Below are positions 30,020 to 40,143 of a DNA stretch of 64,000 bases, one piece after another. The stretch is taken from positions 1 to 64,000 of the forward strand of contig JAFARC010000027.1 of the NCBI GenBank assembly GCA_019245755.1, in the 5' to 3' direction. The notes under the pieces were generated by a model, which saw nothing but the letters and a program-made list of their open reading frames with translations, had not been told where the DNA came from and searched no databases. The stretch is from Mycobacteriaceae bacterium (GTDB taxonomy: Bacteria > Actinomycetota > Actinomycetes > Mycobacteriales > Mycobacteriaceae). Numbering within the stretch: the first letter of the stretch is position 1; the number at the start of each line of letters is the position of its first letter. The position numbers and the translations under genes are program-made.

Positions 30020-31074
30020 CCGCGGTGCTGGAAAAGGGCGACGCGGAGGAGGTCACCGACCAGGGTGTGACCGAGCCAGCCGTCGCATCATGGCTTTCAC
30101 GAGCGGGGGCGTTCGCGGTCGACGTGTTGCTGGGGCTGGGCGTGGTCGCGACCTTGGCCGTCGTGGCGTTGATGATGACCTTCGGCGGCTGGCTGTGGTG
30201 GCTGACCGTGTCGGTCGGCGGCGTGGTGATCTTGACGATGGCGGTGAACCGGCTATTGCTGCCGGCGGTCATTGGCTGGAGCCTGGGCCGCTCTCTGTGC
30301 GGGATCGCCGTCACTCGACCCCACGGGCCGCAACGGCCCGGCCCATGGCGGTTGCTGGCGCGTGATCTCGCCCATCTCCTCGACACCACATCGCTCTTCA
30401 TCGGCTGGCTGTGGCCGTTGTGGGACCGGCGCAACCGCACGTTCGCCGACCTGCTGCTGCGCACCGAGGTTCGACCGGTCGGGCGCACCGAACGCGACGT
30501 CCGGCGTCTCGTCGCGGTGGTGATGGCGGCGGCGGTGGCGCTTTCCGGCGGGTTCGCAGGCCTGGGCTATCTACTGGTGTACCGCCACGACACAGCCATC
30601 GAGCAGGCCCGCGCGCAGATCCAAGCCCAAGGGCCGAGGATCGTCGAAGAGATGCTGAGCTACGGCGCAGGCAGCATGCAGAAAGACTTCGCGCATGCGC
30701 AGACGCTGGTTACCGACAGCTACCGCCAGCAGCTGGTGGATCAACAGCGGGCCGTGCAACACGGCGGCGCGATGACCAATGAGTACTGGGTGGTCAACAG
30801 CGCGGTGCTCTCGGCCACCCCGGACAAGGCGACGATGCTGCTTGCGATGCAGGGCCAGCGACAGGCCAACCAGCAGCCGCAGCGGTTCATCACCGCCACG
30901 ACCCGGGTCAGCTTCGAGAAGTCGCCCGACGGGCTCTGGCGTGTTGCCGATCTCACCGTGCTGATGAAGCCGGCACTCAACGTGAACCCGGCGCCCACTC
31001 CGAACCCGCCCTCGGCTCCGAACCCGCCCTCGGCCCCGAACCCGCCCTCGGCCCCGAATGGAGGCGGGCGATGA
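30016..31074 (+). CDS. RDD-family Mce-associated membrane protein (Rv0176-like)
   Basis: RDD-type WLSRAGAFAVDVLLGLG...WSLGRSLCGIAV...ARDLAHLLDT; mce-downstream position. Confidence 0.87.
   Translation: MTAVLEKGDAEEVTDQGVTEPAVASWLSRAGAFAVDVLLGLGVVATLAVVALMMTFGGWLWWLTVSVGGVVILTMAVNRLLLPAVIGWSLGRSLCGIAVTRPHGPQRPGPWRLLARDLAHLLDTTSLFIGWLWPLWDRRNRTFADLLLRTEVRPVGRTERDVRRLVAVVMAAAVALSGGFAGLGYLLVYRHDTAIEQARAQIQAQGPRIVEEMLSYGAGSMQKDFAHAQTLVTDSYRQQLVDQQRAVQHGGAMTNEYWVVNSAVLSATPDKATMLLAMQGQRQANQQPQRFITATTRVSFEKSPDGLWRVADLTVLMKPALNVNPAPTPNPPSAPNPPSAPNPPSAPNGGGR
31003..31056 (+). repeat. Three tandem copies of an 18-bp unit (AACCCGCCCTCGGCYCCG) encoding NPPSAP
   Basis: Copies at 31003, 31021 and 31039, nearly identical. 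Confidence 0.95.
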
Positions 31075-31625
31075 GTCCGCGGCGCAAGATCGATCCGGCC
31101 ACCGAGGACATCGTCGAACCCGCGCCGACGCGGGAGCGTGTGTGGGCACTGCCGGTGCTGGGTGCTGTGGCGGCCTTGCTGATCGTGGCAGCGATCGCGC
31201 TGAGCACAGTGATGCTGAGTTCGCATGAAACGGATCGTCGTGAGGCCATCAAGGCTGCTGCTGTACTGGACTACGTCCGGTCATTCATGACCGAATACAC
31301 GACACTGGATCCGTTTCACGCCAACGATTACGCCGACAGGATTCTGGCTCAGGGCACCGGCGACTTCGCCAAGGTTTTCAAGCAGCGGCAGAACGAAATC
31401 ATGATCACGGTGGCCCGGGCCGAGCCGACGAGCGGGTCGGTCGTGGAAGCCGGCGTGTCCAAATGGAATGACGACGGCAGCGCCGACGTGCTGGTGGCGA
31501 CGAAGGTTGTGACCAGCGGAGGCCCGAATGGCGCAACGGTGATCGAATCCGGGAACCGCTGGCTCGCTACCGCGATCAAGGAAGGGCAGCAGTGGAAGAT
31601 CAACCGGCTGGTCCAGGTGATCTGA
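31071..31625 (+). CDS. Mce-associated membrane protein (Rv0177-like)
   Basis: Single TM and NTF2-like domain; overlaps flanking genes. Confidence 0.82.
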   Translation: MSPRRKIDPATEDIVEPAPTRERVWALPVLGAVAALLIVAAIALSTVMLSSHETDRREAIKAAAVLDYVRSFMTEYTTLDPFHANDYADRILAQGTGDFAKVFKQRQNEIMITVARAEPTSGSVVEAGVSKWNDDGSADVLVATKVVTSGGPNGATVIESGNRWLATAIKEGQQWKINRLVQVI

Positions 31626-32656
31626 TGGACGATACACCCGCCGCGCCGGCCAACGAGTCCGCCGCCGAGAAGGTGGTTGCGCAGGATTCCGCGCCCGCGC
31701 CACCGCGCCCCCGCGGAAAGCACCGGCTCCCGCCGCGCCGCGCGATGCAGGACGCCGCGCCGGGAGAGCCCGCAGCCGAGAATGCTTCGGCCCCGGCGCA
31801 ACCGGCTGAACCAGAAGTTTCGCCAGCGGACCCGGCCGAGGACTCCCGCGTCGAACCGGTGCCGGCCGATGTCACCGCGGCTCCCACTCGCCGAAGGAAG
31901 TGGTCACGGCGTCGTACGGCCAAGGCACCCGTGGCTGCCGCTGACGACACCGTGCCTGCGGCGGCCGCTGAGTCGGTACCCGAGCAGACGCCCGCCGTCG
32001 ACCGGCCGGCAACCGAGGAGACGACCGACCAACCCACGCAAGCCGCCGACGAGCCCGCCGACGAGCCCGCCGACGGCCAGACGCCGGCCCAGGACACCGA
32101 AACGACCGAGGAAACACCGCTTGCCCAGCGGAAACCGGTCACCGGGCCGGTCAGGATTACGGTGGCCGCGGCGGCGGTCCTGTTTGTCGCGGCGGCCGCG
32201 TTCGCCGGAGCAATGCTTCAGCCTTACCACGCCGACCGCGCGCTGGTGAACACCAAACTCGACATCGCGCGCACAGCGGCAAACGCCATTTCCACGCTGT
32301 GGACGTACACGCCTGACGACATGGACAAGCTGCCGGACCGGTCGGCGAAGTACCTTTCGGGTGAGTTCCAGGATCAATACCGCAAGTACGTCGACGCGAT
32401 TGCGCCAACCAACAAGCAGGCCCAGGTTTCCAACAGCACGCAGGTCATGGGCGCGGCGGTGGAGACGCTGGAGGGACCCAACGCGACCGCGGTGGTGTAC
32501 ACGAACACCACTTACACCAGCCCGGTCACCAAGAACATCCCGTCGCTGCGCTACTTGTCGTATCGGTTGGTCATGGAGCGCAAGAACGCCCGCTGGTTGA
32601 TTACCAAGATGACGACGATCACGTCGGTGGACTTGACGCCCAAGCTCGGCGGCTGA
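31625..32656 (+). CDS. Mce-associated membrane protein with long Ala/Pro/Glu-rich N-terminus (Rv0178-like)
   Basis: MDDTPAAPANESAAEK...; single TM then LDIARTAANAISTLWTYTPDDMDKLPDR. Confidence 0.82.
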   Translation: MDDTPAAPANESAAEKVVAQDSAPAPPRPRGKHRLPPRRAMQDAAPGEPAAENASAPAQPAEPEVSPADPAEDSRVEPVPADVTAAPTRRRKWSRRRTAKAPVAAADDTVPAAAAESVPEQTPAVDRPATEETTDQPTQAADEPADEPADGQTPAQDTETTEETPLAQRKPVTGPVRITVAAAAVLFVAAAAFAGAMLQPYHADRALVNTKLDIARTAANAISTLWTYTPDDMDKLPDRSAKYLSGEFQDQYRKYVDAIAPTNKQAQVSNSTQVMGAAVETLEGPNATAVVYTNTTYTSPVTKNIPSLRYLSYRLVMERKNARWLITKMTTITSVDLTPKLGG

Positions 32657-32761
32657 CCGCGCGGCATGGCACAGACGCTTCCTGTCGGCGCAACCTTGCC
32701 GGGCCCCGCATTCAACGGTGCCCAATCCATTCGCGCCGACCCGACTGCGTGCGGAGGATGA

Positions 32762-33454
32762 GTGGCCGTGGCATCACCGGTATCTCACCGGCTCACCGTG
32801 CTCGGACTGCTGCTGTTGACGTTGGCCACCGGAATGGTGGATGCGACCAGCGTGCTGGTGCTCGGCCACGTGTTCGTGGCCAATATGACGGGCAACGTGA
32901 TTTTCCTCGGGTTTTGGGCTGTTCCCCACTCCGGGGTTGACATGACGGCCGCTCTGGTGGCGTTCGGTGCGTTTCTGCTCGGCGCGATTCTCGGTGGCCG
33001 CTTTGCGCGCCATCTCGACTACCGCGTCCGACGCTGGATCACCGCGGCGCTGACGATGGAGATCGTCACCCTGCTGGCGTTGGCGATCCTGGCCGGAACG
33101 GGCGTCCTCGACTACCACGACGATCGCAAGCTGATCCTGATCGCCGGAATTGCCGTCACGTTCGGCGTGCAGAACGCCACCGCTCGCCAGTTCGGCATTC
33201 AGGAGTTGAGCACAACGGTGCTGACGTCGACGATCGTGGGCATTGGTGTCGACAGCAGGCTGGCGGGCGGCGACGGCAGCCGGTCCAAGCTGCGCGTGGC
33301 GGTGGTGCTGACGATGTGTCTGGGCGCGTTCATCGGTGCGACGTTGTCGCGCTTCATGGTTGCGCCGGTGATCGCGCTGGCCGCAGCCGTGGTGGCAGCC
33401 AGCGCCGCCGTGTTCCGGTTCGGGCCACCGGTTCAGGTGACGATGCCGGGTTAG
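32762..33454 (+). CDS. DUF1275 (YoaK-like) membrane protein
   Basis: ATGMVDATSVLVLGHVFVANMTGNVIFLGF, VQNATARQFG. Confidence 0.9.
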   Translation: MAVASPVSHRLTVLGLLLLTLATGMVDATSVLVLGHVFVANMTGNVIFLGFWAVPHSGVDMTAALVAFGAFLLGAILGGRFARHLDYRVRRWITAALTMEIVTLLALAILAGTGVLDYHDDRKLILIAGIAVTFGVQNATARQFGIQELSTTVLTSTIVGIGVDSRLAGGDGSRSKLRVAVVLTMCLGAFIGATLSRFMVAPVIALAAAVVAASAAVFRFGPPVQVTMPG

Positions 33455-33538
33455 TGTGCGGATATGCCTTCGAGCAGCGACCGCGCCGCCTGGTCGGCGT
33501 GAGAACCGCCCCCCGTCTGCGTTCTCAACGCGCTGAGC

Positions 33539-34615
33539 TCAGTTGAACCCGAGCCAGCTTGGCAATGCCCGCTCGTGCGAGTCGCACAGCACCTGCGACG
33601 TGTCGCAGTTGCCCTTGGGCGACCCGGCGCCGGCCCACATTCCGCCGGTGTCGCGGCGCAGGATGATCGCCGATGATCCGCCCCCGTCCAACAGAAGTGC
33701 GGTGTCGGCGCCCAGGCCGCGGAACAGGTCCTGCATGTTGTCCGGGGTGTAGCTGCCGCCCTGGAAAACGTAGAACTCGTCGTTCTGCCGGTTGTAGCCG
33801 ATGGCCGTGCGCGCAGCGCTGGGACCGCCGTCGTTGAGTTGGCCGTTGTCGCCGGGCGCGAGCAGCCCGATGCCGCTCACGGCGACGAAGCGCGCGTTTT
33901 GGTCCAGCAGCTTCTGGATCTCCGGCGATGCGACATCGTAGTCGTCGTTGTTCTTGGGCATGAGGATGTAGGGCGCGCCACCCACCGGGATGATCATGGT
34001 GGCCAGTGCCTTCCAGTTGCTTCCGTCGCCTGTCAGCGCCTGTTTTCCGGCGTAGGCGATCGTTCCTGTCACCGCGGCGTTCGCCCGGCCCTGGCCACGG
34101 GTGTTGTCGACGTAGGCGCCCAACGGCGAACTGCAGCCGGTGTCCCTCCATGAACCCCCTTTTTGTCCGCGCACGTCGAAGAAGTTGGCGTTGATTGCGA
34201 TCGTCGGCTGGCCCAGCATTTGCCATGCGGTCAGCGGTGGATAGGTTTCCGACGCCTGCCACAAACCATCACTCGTACGGGCCCCGGGGTTTCGTTCGCA
34301 TCGCGACTGGATGCCGGTATGACTGTCCACGAGCAGGCGGGGGGTCAGCCTGCCCACGGCATTCTTGATGGTCATCAAGTGGCCGCCGTTGTCCATCGTG
34401 TAGTCGGCACCGGCGGCGTTGCGGAAGGGCGCCGCGTTGGCGCCGCCGAAGTTGTAGACCAGATACGAGCCGCGTGTGTTCGCGATCGCGGCCCTCAGCA
34501 GAGCTCGTGCGTCTCCGTCGGCCTTGGCCGGTGGCGGGATCCCGGTCGTCGCCAGCGTCGCGCACAAGGTCAGCGTGGCCACGCCCTCCCAAAGACGCTG
34601 AACCGTTTTTCCCAC
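33539..34615 (-). CDS. Secreted phosphodiester glycosidase (NAGPA) domain protein
   Basis: Signal peptide; AINANFFD, TAIGYN, LGADTALLLDGGGSSAIIL. Confidence 0.85.
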   Translation of the reverse strand: MGKTVQRLWEGVATLTLCATLATTGIPPPAKADGDARALLRAAIANTRGSYLVYNFGGANAAPFRNAAGADYTMDNGGHLMTIKNAVGRLTPRLLVDSHTGIQSRCERNPGARTSDGLWQASETYPPLTAWQMLGQPTIAINANFFDVRGQKGGSWRDTGCSSPLGAYVDNTRGQGRANAAVTGTIAYAGKQALTGDGSNWKALATMIIPVGGAPYILMPKNNDDYDVASPEIQKLLDQNARFVAVSGIGLLAPGDNGQLNDGGPSAARTAIGYNRQNDEFYVFQGGSYTPDNMQDLFRGLGADTALLLDGGGSSAIILRRDTGGMWAGAGSPKGNCDTSQVLCDSHERALPSWLGFN

Positions 34616-34897
34616 GGTTTTCCTTATCGATAGAGGCCACCGAATCCAGAACGATAGTCACACCAGCCACATTGTCAACTTTAGTCACATGCCGGTCACA
34701 GCCCTGTATCGGTCGAATTGAATTCTGTTGCTTATTTTTTCCGCTGCGGGCAACATGGGCGCGGCAACCGGATACGGCCGGCCTAATAGTCGCGCCCAAC
34801 CCCGCGGTGGCCGTTGGAGCAGCGCGAATAGGGCACCACCGTCGATCATCTGTGCTCTACTGGCGTTACCCACTTCCTTCGGGCCTAGGAGCGCCAC

Positions 34898-35122
34898 ATG
34901 GCTGATGGTGAAGGACAATTTTCGGTCGATATGGCGGTGCGGGTGTACCCGGGCACCGACGCCGAGAAGCATGGCGTGGTCGTTGATGACTTCGGCGACA
35001 TGGCGGGGGAGGGTGTAGAAGTCGCGGGTCGGCGCTTCGCACAACCCGCACGACGGTGGGCGGTGCAGCTTGACACCGGGGACCTCGTGTTCGTCAACAC
35101 CGAGGAACTCGCGGCCGGCTGA
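34898..35122 (+). CDS. Conserved hypothetical small protein
   Basis: 74-aa ORF with coding-like composition (MADGEGQFSVDMAVRVYPGTDAEKHGVVVDDFGD). Confidence 0.6.
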   Translation: MADGEGQFSVDMAVRVYPGTDAEKHGVVVDDFGDMAGEGVEVAGRRFAQPARRWAVQLDTGDLVFVNTEELAAG

Positions 35123-35184
35123 TCCGCGCAACGCGCCAGGTTGGGTCGTTGATCGGCAATGGCGCGGCGCGTAGCCTCGGCGCA

Positions 35185-36072
35185 ATGAGTCCGCGGACTG
35201 GCGACCTCACACCGAATTTCCAGGACGTTCAGCGGCACTACGATCTCTCCGACGAATTCTTCGGCCTGTTCTTGGACGATTCGCGGACCTACAGCTGTGC
35301 GTATTTCGAGCGCGATGACATGACGCTCGCACAGGCGCAGCTGGCCAAGATCGACCTGTCATTGCGCAAGTGTGACCTCCGGCCCGGGATGACGCTCCTC
35401 GACATCGGCTGCGGCTGGGGGGCGACGATGCTGCGCGCCCTGCAGCGCTACGACGTCAACGTGATCGGGCTCACCCTGAGCGAGAACCAGTATCAGCATG
35501 TCCAGCAGCAACTTGCCACCTCGAGCGCGAACGGCGGCTGCCGCCGAGCCGAGGTGCGGTTGGCCGGCTGGGAGGAGTTTGACGAACCGGTCGACCGGAT
35601 CGTGTCCATCGGCGCATTCGAGCACTTCAGGTATGCGCGCCATCAACACTTCTTCGATAAGACGTATGGCGTGCTCGCGCCGAACGGCAGAATGATGCTG
35701 CACTCGATAGTCCAGATGGGACGCGACATTTTCCGGATGGGCCGCAAGATCACCCGCGACGACGTCGAATTCTGGGCTTTCATCGGACGTGAAATCTTTC
35801 CGGGCGGTGAGCTGCCGCTGCCGGCGACCATTCCGCAGTGCGCCGAAAAGGCCGGGTACACCGTTGCCCAGGTGCAGTCGCTGCAGCCGCACTATGCGCG
35901 GACGTTGGACGCCTGGGCGGCGGCGCTGCAGGCGCGTCGCGACGAAGCGGTACAGATCGCTTCGGAACAGACGTATCAGACCTACCTGCGCTACCTGACC
36001 GGATGCGCGGACCGATTCCGTTGGCGTCACATCGACGTGCGCCAGTACACCCTGGTTAAGCATCCTCGGTGA
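35185..36072 (+). CDS. Cyclopropane/mycolic-acid methyltransferase family SAM methyltransferase
   Basis: VQRHYDLSDEFFGLFLDDSRTYSCAYF, LLDIGCGWGATMLRA, GLTLSENQY. Confidence 0.93.
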   Translation: MSPRTGDLTPNFQDVQRHYDLSDEFFGLFLDDSRTYSCAYFERDDMTLAQAQLAKIDLSLRKCDLRPGMTLLDIGCGWGATMLRALQRYDVNVIGLTLSENQYQHVQQQLATSSANGGCRRAEVRLAGWEEFDEPVDRIVSIGAFEHFRYARHQHFFDKTYGVLAPNGRMMLHSIVQMGRDIFRMGRKITRDDVEFWAFIGREIFPGGELPLPATIPQCAEKAGYTVAQVQSLQPHYARTLDAWAAALQARRDEAVQIASEQTYQTYLRYLTGCADRFRWRHIDVRQYTLVKHPR

Positions 36073-36099
36073 TTCTGCGCCACCGCTACTATCCCCGAG

Positions 36100-37626
36100 C
36101 TACTTGTCGACCGGCGTTGAGATGTGCGTGGCGTCGGAGCGCCCCCGCACCACGGTTGACCCGCGCGATGTCCAGTGGCGGCGCTCGGCCGCGTCCGCGC
36201 GATCAAGGGCCGCATCCGAACACAGGATCCGGCGAGCGGCCGTTTTGGCGAGATCGGCCAGCCGCGCTGCCTCGTTGACGGCGTCACCGATCACGGTGTA
36301 TTCGTAGCGGTTCTCCGCCCCGATGTTGCCGGCGAAGACGGCACCGGCCGATATACCAATACCGAAGTCCACCACTGGAAGGCGACGTAATTGGTCGCCC
36401 AGCGCCCGAGCAGTTGCCAATGCCGCAGATGCCGCTCCGGCACTTGCCAGCGGCGCGCCGAAGACGGCCAGGGCGGCGTCGCCCTGAAACTTGTTGATTA
36501 ACCCGTGCCGTTCGTCGACGGCGGCGACGACGATACGGAAGAAGTCGTTGAGCACGCCGGCCACCTCGTGTGGAGTATGACGCGCTGCCAACTCCGTCGA
36601 CCCCACCAAATCGACGAAAAGAATCGCCGCCTCCCGTACATCTCCGGACAGCGAGGCGCCTTCTTCGACGGCGCGACGGACTACCTCGGCACCGACGTGG
36701 CGCCCGAACAGGTCACGCAACTGGTCGCGTTCTCTCAGACCGCTGACCATGCGATTGAATCCGCTTTGCAGCCGCCCGATTTCGGACCGTTCGTATACGT
36801 CGACAGCGGTGTCGATGCGTCCCCTTTCGACCTCCGCCATGGCCGCGACGACCTCGTGCACCGGATCCGAAATCGATCGCGACACCAGTATCATCCCGCG
36901 CAGTCCCACCAGAACGGCGACAAGCGACAGCACCAGAACGGGAATCTCGATCACCGCGGTCTTCGGGATGATCCACCCGTTCGCCCTCATCAGGATCAGG
37001 GCTGCAATGGCCGCGCTGGGAATCGCGCTGCACAGAACCCACATGTTGATCAGTCGTGCCAGCACGCCGGGGTATCGCATGAGGCCCTCCGCGTCGCGGG
37101 TCGCGGCGGCGACGATGGGTCGGATGGTACGTTGGGTGAGCACCAGAGCCGTGGCGACCGTATTCCCACCGCCGAAGCACACGGCCAAGCCGGTCGGTAT
37201 CGCCACTGTGGCGATCGTGTGGCGATTCATCAGGACGAAGATTGCCGCACTGGCCGCCCATGTCGCCGCGATGATCGCCGACTGGTGCCGGGTGAGTCTC
37301 ATCGCCGCTCGCCGTTCACCCGATGTGGGTTCTCGTCCGACGACGAACCACCGCAGCGACCCGGCGAGGCTGACTGCTCCGCCGACCGCCACGGCGAGGG
37401 TGCCCAAAACGGCAAGGACCGCTGCCGTCAGCATGGTCTTCTCGCCGACATCGATATGCGTGCCGCCGGGTGTGCGGCCACTGAGCGCCAGCGCCGCGAC
37501 GAGAAGCTCGCTGACAGTGATGAAGTGTGCGGATGCGAGCCCCGCCGCATACCGAAACGACAACTTGGCACCGATCCGCCGATGCGCGTGCGCGCCTGAA
37601 GTTGCCCTGATTCCGGTCATCCGCAC
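36100..37626 (-). CDS. Membrane adenylate/guanylate cyclase (HAMP + class III cyclase)
   Basis: Six-TM-like N-term, HAMP (DPVHEVVAAMAEVERGRIDTAVDVYERSEIGRL), cyclase core FVDLVGSTELA, NKFQGDAALAVFGAP, YTVIGDAVNEAARL. Confidence 0.92.
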   Translation of the reverse strand: MRMTGIRATSGAHAHRRIGAKLSFRYAAGLASAHFITVSELLVAALALSGRTPGGTHIDVGEKTMLTAAVLAVLGTLAVAVGGAVSLAGSLRWFVVGREPTSGERRAAMRLTRHQSAIIAATWAASAAIFVLMNRHTIATVAIPTGLAVCFGGGNTVATALVLTQRTIRPIVAAATRDAEGLMRYPGVLARLINMWVLCSAIPSAAIAALILMRANGWIIPKTAVIEIPVLVLSLVAVLVGLRGMILVSRSISDPVHEVVAAMAEVERGRIDTAVDVYERSEIGRLQSGFNRMVSGLRERDQLRDLFGRHVGAEVVRRAVEEGASLSGDVREAAILFVDLVGSTELAARHTPHEVAGVLNDFFRIVVAAVDERHGLINKFQGDAALAVFGAPLASAGAASAALATARALGDQLRRLPVVDFGIGISAGAVFAGNIGAENRYEYTVIGDAVNEAARLADLAKTAARRILCSDAALDRADAAERRHWTSRGSTVVRGRSDATHISTPVDK

Positions 37627-37724
37627 CCGAACCGAGAATAACGCGCGTGGTTAGGACCGCCCCCAATGAGGGAATACCGGTCAACGACGGCGCCTCCACG
37701 GTGCCCTCTGCCTAAGGAGCAGCA

Positions 37725-38009
37725 ATGATCGGAACCGTCTTCAGCGCGATCATCGTCGGGCTCATCGTCGGGGCCCTGGCTCGCCTCGTCATGCCGGGCA
37801 AGCAGAACATCGGCATCATCATGACGACGATCCTGGGTGCACTCGGCGCGCTGATCGGGTCGTGGCTGTGTTACCAGCTCGGATACCACAACGCGAACGG
37901 CGGCTTTAAGTGGATCCCGTTCCTCGTCGGCATCGTGATCGCCGCTATCTTGATCGCCATCTACCTCGGCCTGACCGGGCGCCGTGCCGGAACGCCAAGA
38001 GTCCGCTGA
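37725..38009 (+). CDS. GlsB/YeaQ/YmgE-family membrane protein
   Basis: ALARLVMPGKQNIGIIMTTILGALGALIGSWL. Confidence 0.88.
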   Translation: MIGTVFSAIIVGLIVGALARLVMPGKQNIGIIMTTILGALGALIGSWLCYQLGYHNANGGFKWIPFLVGIVIAAILIAIYLGLTGRRAGTPRVR

Positions 38010-38030
38010 GGCGACACCCGGCGGCTGGCG

Positions 38031-38786
38031 CTAAGCCGCCAGCCGTGCGTGCATCTCCCAGACCAGAACTTCCGACGGCTCGGTGGCGGTCACCCGCTGG
38101 CCGCCGGACCCGGTGAGCCGCACGGCGTCGCCCCCGCCGAGCGGTCCGGCGCCTTCGAGCGAGACGTCGCCGCGGGCAACGAACAGGTGCAAATACGGTG
38201 CGTGCGGTAGCTCGATGCTGTTGCCGGCCTGCATGCGGGCACCGTGTAGCGCGGCGTACCGATTGTGTAGCGAGATCGCCGAACGGCCGCCGTGCCGGTG
38301 CATGCCGGACGCGATCGTCACCAGCCCGCCGCGCAGCAGTTCGTCGTCGATGTTAAGTTGCTGGTATCCCGGCGCGACGCCGGTTTCGTCGGGCACCACC
38401 CACATCTGAATGAAACGGACCGGCTCAGCGACACGGCCTCCAGGCCTCGGCGAGTCGTTCTTTTCCGAGTGCAGAATGCCGGTCCCCGCCGACATGCGCT
38501 GCGCCAGGCCCGGATAGATCACGCCGGAGTGGCCCGCCGAGTCTTGATGCACCAGGGATCCACGCAAAACCCATGTGACGATCTCCATGTCCCGGTGCGG
38601 ATGCGTCTCGAAGCCGGTACCGGGTTGGACGACGTCGTCGTTGCTGACCAGCAGCATCCCGTGATGGGTGTTGTCCGGATCGTAGTGGTGGCCGAATGAG
38701 AACGAGTGCCTGGAGTCCAGCCACGAGGTCTTGGTCGCGAACCGGTCCGCTGCGCGGCGGATGTCCACGACAGGCGCGGTGGTCAT
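38031..38786 (-). CDS. Pirin family protein
   Basis: FSFGHHYDPDNTHHGMLLVSNDD, GFETHPHRDMEIVTWVLRGSLVHQDS. Confidence 0.95.
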   Translation of the reverse strand: MTTAPVVDIRRAADRFATKTSWLDSRHSFSFGHHYDPDNTHHGMLLVSNDDVVQPGTGFETHPHRDMEIVTWVLRGSLVHQDSAGHSGVIYPGLAQRMSAGTGILHSEKNDSPRPGGRVAEPVRFIQMWVVPDETGVAPGYQQLNIDDELLRGGLVTIASGMHRHGGRSAISLHNRYAALHGARMQAGNSIELPHAPYLHLFVARGDVSLEGAGPLGGGDAVRLTGSGGQRVTATEPSEVLVWEMHARLAA

Positions 38787-38886
38787 AAATCACTCCCCGG
38801 TGGTCGCTGCCAGCCTAATGGTGGCTGCTGACGCCGCCCACAACCTAAATGACACATCGTCTATTCCGGTTAGGCTGGACCCGTGT

Positions 38887-38912
38887 GGCTCACCGGCGAA
38901 CAGTGGTGAGCC
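38887..38912. repeat. Inverted repeat GGCTCACC-N10-GGTGAGCC
   Basis: Perfect 8-bp arms in the noncoding region between the pirin and ADH genes. Confidence 0.7.
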
Positions 38913-38965
38913 CACGCAGTTGAGGGCGGTGCTGCTGTTGATCCAGATGGTGTTGACCCGTCTGG

Positions 38966-40090
38966 CTACCAGTCAGCCTCGCCATAGCGGATGACACCGC
39001 GGATGTTCTTCCCGTCGAGCATGTCCTGGTAGCCCTCGTTGATGTCCTCGAGGCGGTAGGTGTTGGTCACCATCTCGTCGATCTTGAGCAACCCCGACTT
39101 GTACAGACCGACCAGGCGAGGGGTTTCGGTGTGGCTGCTGCCACCGCCGAAGATATTGCCCTTCAACGTTTTCTGCAACATCGTGAACAGGAACAGGTTG
39201 AGCTTGACGTCGACGTCGGTCATCGCACCCATCCCGGTGACCACACAGGTCCCGGTCTTGGCCGTCAGCGTCATGGCCTCTTCGATGTACTCGCCTCTCA
39301 TCTCACCGACGGCGATGATGGTTTTCTCGGCCATCACCCCGTGTGTGAGATCCATCAGCGGAAGCACCGCCGCGGCCATCGACTCGTAGGCGTGCGTGGC
39401 GCCGAACTTGAGCGCCTGGTCGCGCTTGAACTCCACCGGGTCGACCGCGACGACATTCTTCGCTCCCGAGATGACCGCGCCCTGCAGCGCGCTGAGGCCG
39501 ATGCCACCGACACCGATGATCACCACGGTCTCGCCCGGTTGCACCTCGGCCACATTGGTCGCCGATCCGAATCCGGTCGGTACCGCGCACCCCAGAATCG
39601 CCGCCGACTCCCACGGCACCGATGGGTCGATCTTGACGACGGAGTCCTGATGCACGGTCATGTACGGGGCGAACGTGCCGAGCAGGTTCATCGGCGACAC
39701 CTCGTGGGCGCCCGCGTGCACGCGACTGGTGCCGTCGGCGATCGCCTTTCCGCCGAGCAGAACCGCGCCGCGGTCGCATAATGACCGGAAGCCCTTCAGA
39801 CAGGGTCGGCACTGTCCGCACGACGGGATGAACGCGAGGATGACGTGGTCGCCCTCTGACAGGCCGCTAACGCCCTTGCCGACCTTGGTGATCACTCCGG
39901 CACCCTCATGGCCGCCGAGCGCCGGCAGCCCGATTGGGGTGGCGCCGGCGACCAGATGGTAGTCGGAGTGGCACATCCCGGCCGCGTGCAGCCGGATCTG
40001 CACCTCGCCCTCGACAGGATCGCCGATGTCGATCTCGTCGACCTTGAACGGTGAATTCAGCTCCCACAGCAGGGCGCCCTTGGTCCTCAT
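38966..40090 (-). CDS. NDMA-dependent (nicotinoprotein-type) alcohol dehydrogenase
   Basis: MRTKGALLWELNSPFKVDEIDIGDP, AGMCHSDYHLVAG, FIPSCGQCRPCLKGFRSLCDRGA characteristic of the NDMA-ADH family. Confidence 0.9.
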   Translation of the reverse strand: MRTKGALLWELNSPFKVDEIDIGDPVEGEVQIRLHAAGMCHSDYHLVAGATPIGLPALGGHEGAGVITKVGKGVSGLSEGDHVILAFIPSCGQCRPCLKGFRSLCDRGAVLLGGKAIADGTSRVHAGAHEVSPMNLLGTFAPYMTVHQDSVVKIDPSVPWESAAILGCAVPTGFGSATNVAEVQPGETVVIIGVGGIGLSALQGAVISGAKNVVAVDPVEFKRDQALKFGATHAYESMAAAVLPLMDLTHGVMAEKTIIAVGEMRGEYIEEAMTLTAKTGTCVVTGMGAMTDVDVKLNLFLFTMLQKTLKGNIFGGGSSHTETPRLVGLYKSGLLKIDEMVTNTYRLEDINEGYQDMLDGKNIRGVIRYGEADW

Positions 40091-40143
40091 ACGCACGGTC
40101 CTTCCACTCTCCGGCGCGTGACCGTGATCATAACCATACCGCA

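Noticed and set aside
30741-31226. Antisense ORF with GFGAEGGFGAEGGF repeats (PE_PGRS-like look)
   Set aside because: Produced by the opposite strand of the NPPSAP tandem repeat; no PE domain.
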